This document shows positions 1 to 8,271 of a stretch of DNA of 64,000 nucleotides, piece by piece. A program made the translations under genes and the position numbers. The stretch covers positions 186,001 to 250,000 of the forward strand of contig NZ_JAFCKQ010000002.1 of the NCBI RefSeq assembly GCF_018130215.1, read 5' to 3'. Position 1 is the first letter of the stretch. Every line of letters begins with the position of its first letter. A model generated the notes under the pieces. The model worked only from the letters and a program-made list of their open reading frames with translations, had not been told where the DNA came from and searched no databases. The DNA comes from Bradyrhizobium jicamae. Its GTDB lineage: Bacteria; Pseudomonadota; Alphaproteobacteria; Rhizobiales; Xanthobacteraceae.

Positions 1-1
1 C

Positions 2-916
2 CGGATGATCGAGGAGCTGGGCGAGCGGGACCGTCTCAAGGATACGTTCGGCAAATTCCTCGATCCGCGGCTCGTCAGCCGGTTGATTGCCAGCGGTGCC
101 GATCAGGCCGAACGGCGGAGTCTCACGGTCTTCTTCTCGGACATCAAGCAGTTCTCCGGCATCAGCGAGCAGCTGACGGCCAGCAGCGTGGTCAATCTCC
201 TCAACAACTATTTCGGCGCCGTTGCCAACGTCATTCACGATCACCGCGGTGTCATCGACAAGTACATTGGCGACGCCGTCATGGCGTTTTGGGTCCCGCC
301 GTTCTCCACCGGAGACGACCATGCCAGCGATGCCTGCCGCGCCGCACTGGCGCAGCAGCAGGCGATCGCAACGCTGCGTAGCCAGCTGCCCGAGATCACC
401 GGAATGCGGCGCAACGCGCCCGACATCGTGATCCGGATGGGCATCGCAACGGGAGAGGCCGTTGTCGGGACGATCGGATCGGAATCGGCGCGCTCGTACA
501 CGGTGATCGGCGATACGGTCAACCTGGCATCACGACTCGAAAGCATCAACAAGGTCTACGGCACGTTGATCCTTGTCAGCGAGGAAACCTACCGGCTGGC
601 ACAGATGGCCGTGGAGGCGCGCGAGGTCGATCGGATCATCGTGGCCGGCAAGACGGAGCCGGTCCGGATCTACGAGTTGATGGCACTGGCGGGAGAACTC
701 GAGTCAGCAAGGGCCGAGCTGCGCGACGCTTTTTCCGGCGGGCTTGCTGCATATCGCCGGCAGGACTGGGACTGTGCGCAAACGCAGTTTGAAAGCTGCC
801 TGCGCAACGACCCGGATGATGGACCGACACGCCTGTTTCTCGAACGCATCGCAGTGATGCGAAAGTCGCCGCCTCCGACGGATTGGGACGGCGTCTGGCG
901 ACACCTCCACAAATAG
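2..916 (+). CDS. class III adenylate/guanylate cyclase, 5'-truncated by window edge
   Basis: The reading frame is open to the left edge, so the N-terminus (probably a sensor or HAMP part) is missing; the first ATG inside the window is at base 5. What remains carries a class III nucleotide cyclase catalytic domain over about residues 35-225: FFSDIKQFS holds the first metal aspartate, KYIGDAVMAFW the second, and GDTVNLASRLE the conserved Asn/Arg of the active site. After the domain, residues about 225-290 look like a TPR-type helical tail (AAYRRQDWDCAQTQFESCL). By family it converts ATP (or GTP) to the cyclic nucleotide; the substrate cannot be told from this. A STAS-like gene follows after 3 bp, so the two are probably co-transcribed. 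Confidence 0.85.
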   Translation, partial: RMIEELGERDRLKDTFGKFLDPRLVSRLIASGADQAERRSLTVFFSDIKQFSGISEQLTASSVVNLLNNYFGAVANVIHDHRGVIDKYIGDAVMAFWVPPFSTGDDHASDACRAALAQQQAIATLRSQLPEITGMRRNAPDIVIRMGIATGEAVVGTIGSESARSYTVIGDTVNLASRLESINKVYGTLILVSEETYRLAQMAVEAREVDRIIVAGKTEPVRIYELMALAGELESARAELRDAFSGGLAAYRRQDWDCAQTQFESCLRNDPDDGPTRLFLERIAVMRKSPPPTDWDGVWRHLHK

Positions 917-919
917 CTG

Positions 920-1312
920 ATGGCAGCGCAGGTGCCGCGCCCGGAACCGATGATCCTGCACCTGCGAGGCCACGTCCGGATGGTGGATTTTCTTGCGACG
1001 GGCGGTCTCGCCGACCAGGCCTCGCCGCCGTTTTCGAGCATCCTGTTCGATTGGTCCGACATCATTTCCTGGAGCTTTCAGCCGCCGACCAAACCGGAGG
1101 TTCGGAGCTGGCTGGTGGTTGCGAATTCGATCGACCGGCTCGCCATCGTGCACCACCGCGCCTGGAAACGGCAGGCCGCATGGTTCGCGGCGCTGCTCAG
1201 GACAGGAGATTGTCGGGTTCGCTCGTATCACCCGCACGATTACGACCGCGCCCTGGACTGGTTGATGGACGACAACCGGGGAGCCTGTAACCCCGGAGAT
1301 TGCCGCTCCTGA
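920..1312 (+). CDS. STAS/SpoIIAA-like domain protein
   Basis: A protein of 130 aa beginning 3 bp after the cyclase stop. The core alternates hydrophobic strands and helices (SSILFDWSDIISWSF, then VVANSIDRLAIVHHRAWKRQ, then a C-terminal YHPHDYDRALDWL). This resembles the SpoIIAA-like STAS family of small cytoplasmic proteins found across proteobacteria. No enzymatic motif and no signal peptide are visible. The tight spacing suggests translation coupled to the cyclase, and a possible regulatory partner role, but that is inference. The family call rests on the overall pattern and is only moderately secure. Confidence 0.55.
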   Translation: MAAQVPRPEPMILHLRGHVRMVDFLATGGLADQASPPFSSILFDWSDIISWSFQPPTKPEVRSWLVVANSIDRLAIVHHRAWKRQAAWFAALLRTGDCRVRSYHPHDYDRALDWLMDDNRGACNPGDCRS

Positions 1313-1567
1313 ATGCCGTCGCTTCGGCCGCCTGGGTTTTGCCGCCCCGCTTGCGGTTTTTGAGTAGCGGCGCTCGAGAAGTTCCGTGAAACTCGATCGT
1401 CGACGGGAAAACGTCAGGGCGTCGCGTGGACACCGCGGCGAGCTTTGCACAATTTGAGTAGCCGGCCTTGGCCCAGCTTCGATTGAGTTCGATTTGCCGG
1501 GGTAGTGAAATCGACGTGAATTGCTGATTCGGTTCGTGTGTCAGGCCTGTTCATCCAAGGATGTAGA

Positions 1568-3355
1568 ATGAATGGCGACAGCAGGAGTAAAGGCAGTTCG
1601 AGGCGGGAATTTCTCGGTCTGACCGCCGCATTGGCCGGCGGCGCAGGGGTGGCCAGCTTCGATTCTGCGCTGGGGCAGACAGCACAGGTCCAGGCTCCGG
1701 CCGACCAGCCGCGCAAGCGGACCAGCCGCGGCAAACCCAACATCCTCTTCATCTTCACGGACCAGGAGCGCTACACCCAAAAATGGCCGTCGGGCTTGTC
1801 GCTGCCGGCCCACGAGCGGTTGCAGAAAACCGGCGTGACGTTTCACGGTCACTATTGCCCGGCCGTGATGTGCACGTCCTCGCGCGCCGTTCTGTTGACC
1901 GGTCTGCAGACGCCGGACAACCGGATGTTCGAGAATTGCGACGTGCCATGGGTGAAGAACCTCTCCACCAGGATTCCGACGATCGGGCACATGCTGCGCA
2001 AGGCCGGCTACTACACGGCCTACAAGGGGAAATGGCATCTCAACCGCAAGTTCGACAGTGAAGAGCCGGATCGGCTGTTTACCAAGGAGATGGATGAATA
2101 CGGCTTCTCCGATTACTTCTCTCCCGGCGACATCATTGGTCATACCCTCGGCGGCTACCAGTTCGACCCGCTGATCGCCTCGAGCGCCGTCACCTGGCTG
2201 CGGCGCAACGGACGTCCGCTCGCCGACGACGACAAGCCCTGGGCGCTGTTCGTCAGCCTGGTCAATCCGCATGACGTCATGTACTTCAACACCGATCGCC
2301 CTGGAGAGAAGGTGCAGGACACCGGGGCACTCATCAAGCATGCGGCGCGCGCTCCCGAGCACCAGCTCTTCAAGGCCACCTGGGACGTCGCGCTGCCAAG
2401 GAATATCAACGAGCCCTTCGATGCCCCGGGGCGCCCGAAAGCTCACGGCGAGTTCCTGAAGGTATGGGACTATGTGCTGGGGCATATCCCGCTCGAGGAA
2501 GAACGCTGGCGGCGCTTCCACGACTACTACATCAATTGCACCCGCTCGGTTGACGCACACGTCGACCGCATCCTCAACGAACTGGATGCGCTCGGCCTGT
2601 CGGACAATACCGTCATCTGCTTCACGTCGGATCACGGTGAGATGGCCGGAGCGCACGGTCTGCACGGCAAGGGCCCGTTTGCCTACGAGGAGACGGTGCA
2701 TCTGCCATTCTACATGGTTCATCCTGACATCAGGGGCGGACAGGATTGCCGCGCACTGTCGGGGCACATCGATGTGGTGCCGACGCTGCTGTCGATCGCC
2801 GGGGTGCCGCCCGAGAAATCGGGCGACATCGCGGGCCGTACCCTGCCCGGCAAGGACATGACCAAGGTGCTGACAAATCCGGGTGCCGCGGACGTCCATG
2901 CGCTGCGGGAGGCGATCCTGTTCACCTATAGCGGGCTGGGCGCCAACGACAGCACGCTGTGGCGGGTCGTTTCCGAGGCCCGCGCCGCGGGCAAGAAACC
3001 AGCGGTTGCTCTCCTCAAGAACGGCTTCAAGCCCGATATGAAGAAGCGGGGCAGCCTGCGCGCGGCGTTCGACGGGCGCTACAAGTTCACGCGCTATTTT
3101 GCTCCGGGAGAGCGCAATCGCCCCTCCAGTCTTGCCGAATTGTACAGGCACAATGACGTAGAACTGTTCGATCTGAAGAACGATCCCGGCGAGATGACCA
3201 ATCTTGCGGTCGATCAAGCAGCGAACAGCGAGTTGCTCGACGCCATGAGCGACAAGCTCGAGCGCATCATCAAGACCGAGATCGGTGTCGACGATGGGCG
3301 GGAAATGCCAAACATACCGCTGGTCGAGTGGACCATCGAGAGAGTCGATTTGTAG
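1568..3355 (+). CDS. Tat-exported sulfatase family hydrolase
   Basis: This is a 595-aa protein. The start at 1568 is chosen because AAGGA lies 6 bp upstream (1557-1561) and the N-terminus then carries a twin-arginine signal, SSRREFLGLTA, followed by a hydrophobic stretch. The alkaline-phosphatase fold of sulfatases is seen as NILFIFTDQE (first metal Asp), CTSSRAVLLTG (the formylglycine cysteine motif) and TSDHGEMAGAHG (metal Asp/His). It should hydrolyse a sulfate (or phosphonate) ester in the periplasm after maturation of the cysteine. The motif is C-T-S-S-R, whereas the usual consensus has Pro or Ala at the third position. The next gene, 38 bp downstream, encodes an outer-membrane channel-like protein, suggesting joint uptake and desulfation of a substrate. 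The substrate is unknown. Confidence 0.85.
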   Translation: MNGDSRSKGSSRREFLGLTAALAGGAGVASFDSALGQTAQVQAPADQPRKRTSRGKPNILFIFTDQERYTQKWPSGLSLPAHERLQKTGVTFHGHYCPAVMCTSSRAVLLTGLQTPDNRMFENCDVPWVKNLSTRIPTIGHMLRKAGYYTAYKGKWHLNRKFDSEEPDRLFTKEMDEYGFSDYFSPGDIIGHTLGGYQFDPLIASSAVTWLRRNGRPLADDDKPWALFVSLVNPHDVMYFNTDRPGEKVQDTGALIKHAARAPEHQLFKATWDVALPRNINEPFDAPGRPKAHGEFLKVWDYVLGHIPLEEERWRRFHDYYINCTRSVDAHVDRILNELDALGLSDNTVICFTSDHGEMAGAHGLHGKGPFAYEETVHLPFYMVHPDIRGGQDCRALSGHIDVVPTLLSIAGVPPEKSGDIAGRTLPGKDMTKVLTNPGAADVHALREAILFTYSGLGANDSTLWRVVSEARAAGKKPAVALLKNGFKPDMKKRGSLRAAFDGRYKFTRYFAPGERNRPSSLAELYRHNDVELFDLKNDPGEMTNLAVDQAANSELLDAMSDKLERIIKTEIGVDDGREMPNIPLVEWTIERVDL

Positions 3356-3393
3356 GCAAGGCGGTGCTCGAACTGTCAAACGAGGAGTGGGGC

Positions 3394-4455
3394 ATGATCA
3401 ACGGAAAGGCGAACTGGGACTTGCGGCGCCGGGCGCTCCTCTGTGCGCTCGTCGCGGGCTCAACCGCGCTTGCAGTTTCCCCGGCACGGTCGGACGAGGC
3501 CGGCATCAGCGCGTGGCTTCCCGGCACATTCGGATCGATGGCAGCCGTGCCGACGGGGCCGGGATGGTCGGCCGCAACGGTCTATTATCACACCTCGGTC
3601 AGCGCGAGCGGCAACGTCGCAGCCTCGCGCGAAATCGAAATCGGAAGGTTCACTCCGACTGCGACCGCATCCCTGTCGGCCAATCTGAACGCCACCGGCG
3701 ATCTCTTCTTCTTCGCCCCGACCTACACGTTCGCAACGCCGGTGCTGGGGGGACAGGCAGCGGTCGGCTTCACCGGCGTGATGGGGCGCGCCGATTCGAA
3801 CCTCAATGGCACGCTCGCCGCGACCATCCCGCCGTTCGGCCTGCTCCGGACCGATTCGATCAGCGACTCCGTGACCGGAGTTGGAGACCTGTATCCGATA
3901 GCAACCCTGAAGTGGAATCAGGGGGTCAACAACTGGATGGTCTATATGAGCGGCGACGCGCCGGTCGGCACCTATGACCACACGCGGATCATCAATCTCG
4001 GGATTGGTCACGGCTCGATCGACGGCGGCGGCGGCTACACCTACTTCAACCCGCAGACCGGGAACGAGTTTTCCGCGGTTGCTGGATTCACCTACAATTT
4101 CAAGAACACGGCCACCGACTATCAGAATGGCGTCGACTTCCATCTGGATCTGGCAACGTCGAAGTTCGTGTCAAAGCAGGTCTTTGTCGGGCTCGTCGGC
4201 TACGCTTACGAACAACTGAGCGGCGACAGCGGATCGGGCGCGAAGCTCGGCCCGTTCAAGTCGCGCGTCGAGGCGATCGGACCGCAGATCGGCTATGTCT
4301 TCCCGATCGGCACGATGCAGGGTGTCATCAACGCGAAGGGCTATTGGGATATCGAAACCGAGAATCGCGCGAAAGGCTGGAATACCTGGCTGACATTTGC
4401 CATCACCAATCCGCCACCACCGCCGCCGGCCGCCGCGAAGCTGATCACCAAATAG
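3394..4455 (+). CDS. SphA/MetA-pathway-like outer-membrane protein
   Basis: A protein of 353 aa. The start is fixed by GAGGAG at 3382-3387, 6 bp before the ATG. A signal peptide follows (RRRALLCALVAGSTALA, with A-R-S near residue 33). The body is rich in alternating beta strands with Gly/aromatic residues (SVTGVGDLYPIATLKWNQG; YTYFNPQTGNEFSAVAGFTY), typical of the Phenol_MetA_deg / SphA family of outer-membrane barrels that accompany aromatic or xenobiotic catabolism genes. It ends with a Pro tract (residues about 340-346). It likely forms an uptake channel; its position directly after the exported sulfatase suggests a shared substrate. Family assignment is fairly sure, the transported compound is not known. 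Confidence 0.7.
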   Translation: MINGKANWDLRRRALLCALVAGSTALAVSPARSDEAGISAWLPGTFGSMAAVPTGPGWSAATVYYHTSVSASGNVAASREIEIGRFTPTATASLSANLNATGDLFFFAPTYTFATPVLGGQAAVGFTGVMGRADSNLNGTLAATIPPFGLLRTDSISDSVTGVGDLYPIATLKWNQGVNNWMVYMSGDAPVGTYDHTRIINLGIGHGSIDGGGGYTYFNPQTGNEFSAVAGFTYNFKNTATDYQNGVDFHLDLATSKFVSKQVFVGLVGYAYEQLSGDSGSGAKLGPFKSRVEAIGPQIGYVFPIGTMQGVINAKGYWDIETENRAKGWNTWLTFAITNPPPPPPAAAKLITK

Positions 4456-4548
4456 CAGGATGCGCCACGCTCCGGTGCAGGGCCTCGAGGCAAGGCACGG
4501 CCCGTCGAGGTCCGACCTTTCAGGTCCTTGCCGTCGCGCGTCGCGAGA

Positions 4549-5361
4549 TCAGCGCCCCTTGAACTGCGGCTTGCGCTTGTCCATGAAGGCCTGACGGCCT
4601 TCGCGAAAATCCTCGCTGTCCATGCAGTCGATGCCGACCTGCCTGATCGCGGCCATGTCGCGGTCACCGGGATCCTTCAGCACCTGGGCGATGGTTATCT
4701 TGGCGGCCTTGATCGCGAGCGGCGCGTTGCCGGATATGGTGCGTGCGATCTCCATGGTCGCATCCCACAATTCTGCATCCGGCAGCACGCGGTCGACCAG
4801 CCCGATCCGCAGCGCTTCCTCGGAATCGATCCGCATCCCCGTATACATGATCAGCCGCGCCCAGGAGGGGCCGACCAGCGACACCAGATGGCGCAGGCCG
4901 TCATAGCCATAGGCGATGCCGAGCCTGGCGGCGGGAATCCCGAACTGGCCGCTCGTGCCGGAGATCCTGATATCCGCGAGCATCGCGACCTGCATGCCGC
5001 CGCCGAGGCAGAAGCCGCGGATGCAGGCAATGGTCGGCTTGGGATAGTCGGCGAGCAGGGCGCGCTGGGCCGCGCTTCGCCGTGAATATTGCTCCGAGGC
5101 TTCCGCATTGTGCCTGGTCTTCTCGAACTGGCTGATATCGGCACCCGAGACGAAGGCCTTGTCGCCGGCGCCGACCAGGATCACGACCCGGACCCCGGGA
5201 TCATCACGCAACGCCGTCAACGCCTCGCCGAAGCCTTCCCACATCTCCAGCGACATCGCGTTGCGCTTGTCGGGATTGTTGAAGGTGATGACGCCGACCC
5301 CGTCGGTCACGCTTTGCAGGATCTTGCCGTCGGCGAGGGATTTCTGGGGAATGTCGAGCAT
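4549..5361 (-). CDS. crotonase/enoyl-CoA hydratase superfamily protein lacking both catalytic Glu
   Basis: A 270-aa protein. The crotonase fold is clear: AFVSGADISQF supplies the first oxyanion-hole region and CIRGFCLGGGMQVA the second. By hand alignment with rat enoyl-CoA hydratase, the two catalytic glutamates (E144 in PEILLG and E164 in AMEMVL) fall on Ala in IPAARLG and Leu in WARLIMYTG. So hydration by the standard mechanism is doubtful; the protein may be an isomerase, decarboxylase, hydrolase or other crotonase member acting on an acyl-CoA. It is divergent from the PilZ genes and convergent with the SphA-like gene. No neighbour points to a pathway. An orthodox crotonase with both glutamates lies at 34854-35591. 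Confidence 0.85.
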   Translation of the reverse strand: MLDIPQKSLADGKILQSVTDGVGVITFNNPDKRNAMSLEMWEGFGEALTALRDDPGVRVVILVGAGDKAFVSGADISQFEKTRHNAEASEQYSRRSAAQRALLADYPKPTIACIRGFCLGGGMQVAMLADIRISGTSGQFGIPAARLGIAYGYDGLRHLVSLVGPSWARLIMYTGMRIDSEEALRIGLVDRVLPDAELWDATMEIARTISGNAPLAIKAAKITIAQVLKDPGDRDMAAIRQVGIDCMDSEDFREGRQAFMDKRKPQFKGR

Positions 5362-5747
5362 GCGAGGGTCCGGTTCGATTTTCGAGCGTTGGGCGCAAGT
5401 CTAGCGGAAACCGCTGACCAGTCATCCGCAGGAAACGGCGACCTGCCTTTCCGCGAAAGGCAGGCACGAATGCATCCCCGTAGTTGTGCGGTATGAAAAA
5501 TAAACTTCTGCGCAACGGTTATGCCTTAGAGTTCCGCGGCCCCTCTCCGTGCGGGTTCAGTCTTCATTAGCAATTCACCGGTACAACCGTACGGCACCAG
5601 CGCGCCGGGATCGACCGTGCGCCGCATTGTGGCGCAGGCCACGGCATCGCTGCCGGACCGCGTCGGTACGGGCGGCCAGCCGGGCCGGCTAGGAAAGTCA
5701 ACCATCCAAAACTCGCACGATCAGATCGCGTCCAGTGGGGACTTGCC
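5362..5747. other. 386-bp divergent intergenic region with one strong hairpin
   Basis: No gene is supported here. It lies between the start of the crotonase gene (reading left) and the GTG start of the PilZ gene (reading right), so it must hold both promoters; I could not pick out convincing -35/-10 pairs. The one clear structure is the hairpin at 5442-5464, listed separately. A short AT-rich patch around 5490-5510 is the most promoter-like segment. Confidence 0.5.
5442..5464. repeat. perfect 10-bp stem hairpin
   Basis: CCTGCCTTTC at 5442-5451 and GAAAGGCAGG at 5455-5464 are exact reverse complements around the loop CGC. Neither strand has a T run after it, so it is not a typical terminator. 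It sits 81 bp upstream of the crotonase start and 283 bp upstream of the PilZ gene. It could be a leader structure or an operator. Confidence 0.6.
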
Positions 5748-6400
5748 GTGTCTGTTGAAAGGTTTCTCAAGCAGCGCGCGGTCAGGATCATCGTCGACGG
5801 CAGCTACACGCTGCCCAACTGGTATGACCCGGAAGGGCGGCTGCGCACCTTCGCCTGCCGCACCACGCGCGTCTCGCCGTTCCGCATGATCGTCGACGTC
5901 CCGGTGGTCGGCAAGATCGGCGACCGCCTGACCGCCTATTTCGAGGAGTTCGGCACGTTCGACGGCTGCATCACCGACACCATGAACGGCAGCTTCCTGT
6001 ACGAGCTCGAGATGACGCGCGCGATGCGCGAGAAGTTCGCCGACAAGCTGACCTGGATCAGAAGAAGCAGAAGGATCCGAGCCTGCTCGAGGCGCGCGAC
6101 AATCCGCGTTTCGTGCCATCGGCGCCGCACGCGGTCCTGACGCTGGGGGACGGCAGCATCAGGGGCTGCTTCCTGATCGACCTCTCGCTGTCGGGCGCGG
6201 CGGTGTCGTCCGAGGTGCAGCCGCCGATCGGCATGCCGCTCGCGATCGGTGGGTGCATCGGGCGTGTGGTCAGGCACCTGCCCAACGGTTTTGCCATCAA
6301 GTTCGTCGACAGCCACCGGCAGGCCGATTTGTTGCGCCTCATCTCGCGCAGGAGCCGGGAGCTTCTGCCGGCATCCGCCGATACCGGGACGGCAGCATAG
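5748..6400 (+). pseudogene. PilZ-domain protein gene with a 1-bp frameshift
   Basis: The reading frame from the GTG at 5748 encodes a conserved PilZ-type protein (VERFLKQRAVRIIVDGSYTL, then RMIVDVPVVGKIGDRLTAYF) up to KLTWI at 6059. It then slides into an Arg-rich nonsense tail ending at 6140. Adding one base between 6059 and 6060 restores the sense frame (EKKQKDPSLLEARDNPRFVP) and joins it to the second half, which continues SAPHAVLTLGDGSIRGCFLI and DLSLSGAAVSSEVQ to the stop at 6400. The intact product would be about 217 aa and would bind cyclic-di-GMP through its PilZ motifs. So the gene is either a recent pseudogene, a programmed-frameshift candidate, or a base-calling error. The next PilZ gene starts 2 bp after its stop. 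Confidence 0.8.
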
Positions 6401-6402
6401 AA

Positions 6403-6717
6403 ATGGCCAGCCACGAGCGACGACTGTCCCAGCGCGTCCGGTTCGAGCATCCGATGCCGGCGCAGATGATGGCGATCGACGGCACCTGGCGCCGTGAGTG
6501 CACCATCGACGATGTCTCGGAGGAAGGTGCGAAGCTGACCGTCGGATCCTCGATCGAGGGATTGCATCTGAAGGAATTCTTCCTGCTGCTCTCGTCGACG
6601 GGACTTGCCTATCGGCGCTGCAAGCTGACCTGGGTCAACGGTGACCAGATCGGCGTGACGTTCCTTCGCCGCGGCAAGGCGGCGGCGCGGGCTGCACGCG
6701 GCGAGATAATGGTCTAG
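6403..6717 (+). CDS. small PilZ-domain cyclic-di-GMP receptor
   Basis: A 104-aa protein starting 2 bp after the stop of the frameshifted PilZ gene. The PilZ signature is visible: RRLSQRVRFEH at residues about 5-15 (the RxxxR c-di-GMP-binding stretch) and CTIDDVSEEGAKL at about 30-42 (the D/NxSxxG motif). It is a single-domain cytoplasmic receptor without an output domain; members of this family affect motility, exopolysaccharide or secretion through protein partners. Two GGDEF-EAL proteins encoded in this window (8888-11269 and 19534-21492) could set the signal level. The target is unknown. Confidence 0.85.
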   Translation: MASHERRLSQRVRFEHPMPAQMMAIDGTWRRECTIDDVSEEGAKLTVGSSIEGLHLKEFFLLLSSTGLAYRRCKLTWVNGDQIGVTFLRRGKAAARAARGEIMV

Positions 6718-6727
6718 TTGCTGTCGA

Positions 6728-7444
6728 TCACGCCAGATCGGCCGGATCCTCGGCGGACTGTATTCGTAACGCCGTGTCTGCCGTCGCAGCATCACGTGTT
6801 GCGGCCAGCGCGATCTCGCGCCCGAGATTGGTGCATTCGGCCCACAGCAGGAAGAACACCAGCGGCGGCCGCTCGCGTGCGTCGAGCAACTGCCGGCACC
6901 GCTCTGCCGCGCCGTCGAGCGCCCACCATTGCCGCGCCACCACCATCACCTTGCGGAAACTGCGCAGGGTGCCGGAGAATTTCTGCGGATCGGCGCCGGA
7001 AATGCCGCTGCAATGGTTCAGCCAGTTCAGCGCGGCATAGATCGCGATCCCGTAGTCGTCGATTGCCGTTCCGGTGAAATCAATCACCGTATTCTCGTGC
7101 GGCTGCTGGCGCAGAAAGGCGTCGACCATCTCCGCCTGGCGCGCGGGATCGACGAGCAGGGAGGGGTCCTGCCGGGGCACCATCGGGACATAGCGCATGG
7201 CCTCGAGCCGCGTATGCTCCCAGATCCCGCGCGCGTCCCCCTTGATGTCGCCCGCCTTGCGCTTGCAGGCCGGATAGACCAGCACGCCATTGTCGGCGAG
7301 GTCGAGATAGCGCGGCACCGCCTTGTCGAGGGCCTCGAGCATGGACAGGGGATCGGTCAGGCCGCCGAAACCGAAATCGGCTTCCTGGTCCGACGCAGGC
7401 GTCTTGGCAGTCGAATTGGTGCGTGTCCAGCCGAAGGAAGCCAT
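6728..7444 (-). CDS. conserved hypothetical protein, function unknown
   Basis: A 238-aa protein that I do not recognise. It has no signal peptide and no clear membrane span. Codon usage fits real coding sequence and it does not overlap neighbours. Recognisable features are a Trp/aromatic-rich centre (AIYAALNWLNHC, VVARQWWALDGA), a hydrophobic VFFLLWAECTNLGREIA segment near the C-terminus and an N-terminal GGLTDPLSMLEALDKAVPRYLD helix. It is convergent with the PilZ genes (stop 10 bp beyond the PilZ stop) and divergent from the methyltransferase gene, so it is its own transcription unit. No function is proposed. Confidence 0.6.
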   Translation of the reverse strand: MASFGWTRTNSTAKTPASDQEADFGFGGLTDPLSMLEALDKAVPRYLDLADNGVLVYPACKRKAGDIKGDARGIWEHTRLEAMRYVPMVPRQDPSLLVDPARQAEMVDAFLRQQPHENTVIDFTGTAIDDYGIAIYAALNWLNHCSGISGADPQKFSGTLRSFRKVMVVARQWWALDGAAERCRQLLDARERPPLVFFLLWAECTNLGREIALAATRDAATADTALRIQSAEDPADLA

Positions 7445-7635
7445 GCGGATGCCTTAGCTCAACCTGGCTTCAGGCTAGATGGAAAATCCCGCAAAGCAAA
7501 TGCTGCATTTGCGGCCGCAGCGACGCGGCACGCCGCGCGCCCGCGGGGTTGACGCCGAAAATCACTGCTCCTAAGTCACAGGGGACGGCGCCCGGCGCGG
7601 ATGGTTCGCGTCCGCCTTTTGCTCACAGGCCCCTC

Positions 7636-8256
7636 ATGACCGGTTCCGACCGCCAATCGCATTGGCAGACCGTCTACCTGACCAAGGGTGAGCAGGACGT
7701 GAGCTGGTCGCAGGCGGATCCGCAGCCGTCGCTGCGCCTGATCGAATCGGTCGTCGCCGGCCGTGATGCCGCGATCGTCGATATCGGCGGCGGCGCGTCG
7801 CGCCTTGTCGACGCGCTGCTGCAGCACGGCTTTGCTGCATTGACGGTGCTCGATCTGTCCGAAGCCGCGCTCGCGAGCGCAAGGGTGCGCGTCGGCGCGG
7901 CCGGCGACACGGTGCAGTGGATCGCCGGCGATGCGACGGTCTGGCAGCCGCAGGAGGCCTTCGACGTCTGGCACGATCGCGCGGCGTTCCATTTCCTGGT
8001 CGAGGAGCGCGACCGCGCCGCCTATCTCGATCGGCTGCATCGGGGCGTCAGGCCTGGCGGCCACGCCGTCATCGCCACCTTTGCGCTCGACGGTCCGGAG
8101 AAATGCAGCGGCCTGCCGGTCGCGCGTTATGATCCCGCGACGCTGAGCCGGACCATCGGCCCGGCCTTCGAACTGATCGCGCACGAGCCGCATCGGCACG
8201 TCACGCCATGGGGCGCGACGCAGTCGTTCCAGTTCAGCGTGCTGCGGCGGATATAA
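7636..8256 (+). CDS. class I SAM-dependent methyltransferase
   Basis: A 206-aa protein. The start at the ATG at 7636 gives an N-terminus (SHWQTVYLTKGEQDVSW) typical of small bacterial methyltransferases of this type. The SAM-binding motif I is AAIVDIGGGASRLVDAL (residues about 44-60), followed by the acidic motif II LTVLDLSEAAL and GDATVW at the motif III position. The segment FDVWHDRAAFHFL (motif IV area) and RPGGHAVIATF complete the Rossmann domain. The methyl acceptor is unknown. The DOPA-dioxygenase-like gene begins 15 bp after the stop with its own strong ribosome site, so the two probably form an operon. Confidence 0.8.
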   Translation: MTGSDRQSHWQTVYLTKGEQDVSWSQADPQPSLRLIESVVAGRDAAIVDIGGGASRLVDALLQHGFAALTVLDLSEAALASARVRVGAAGDTVQWIAGDATVWQPQEAFDVWHDRAAFHFLVEERDRAAYLDRLHRGVRPGGHAVIATFALDGPEKCSGLPVARYDPATLSRTIGPAFELIAHEPHRHVTPWGATQSFQFSVLRRI

Positions 8257-8271
8257 AGGAGAGGTGACGAG

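Noticed and set aside
1541..3379. Long minus-strand open frame opposite the sulfatase
   Set aside because: The sulfatase has all its catalytic motifs, signal and ribosome site; the antisense frame has none.
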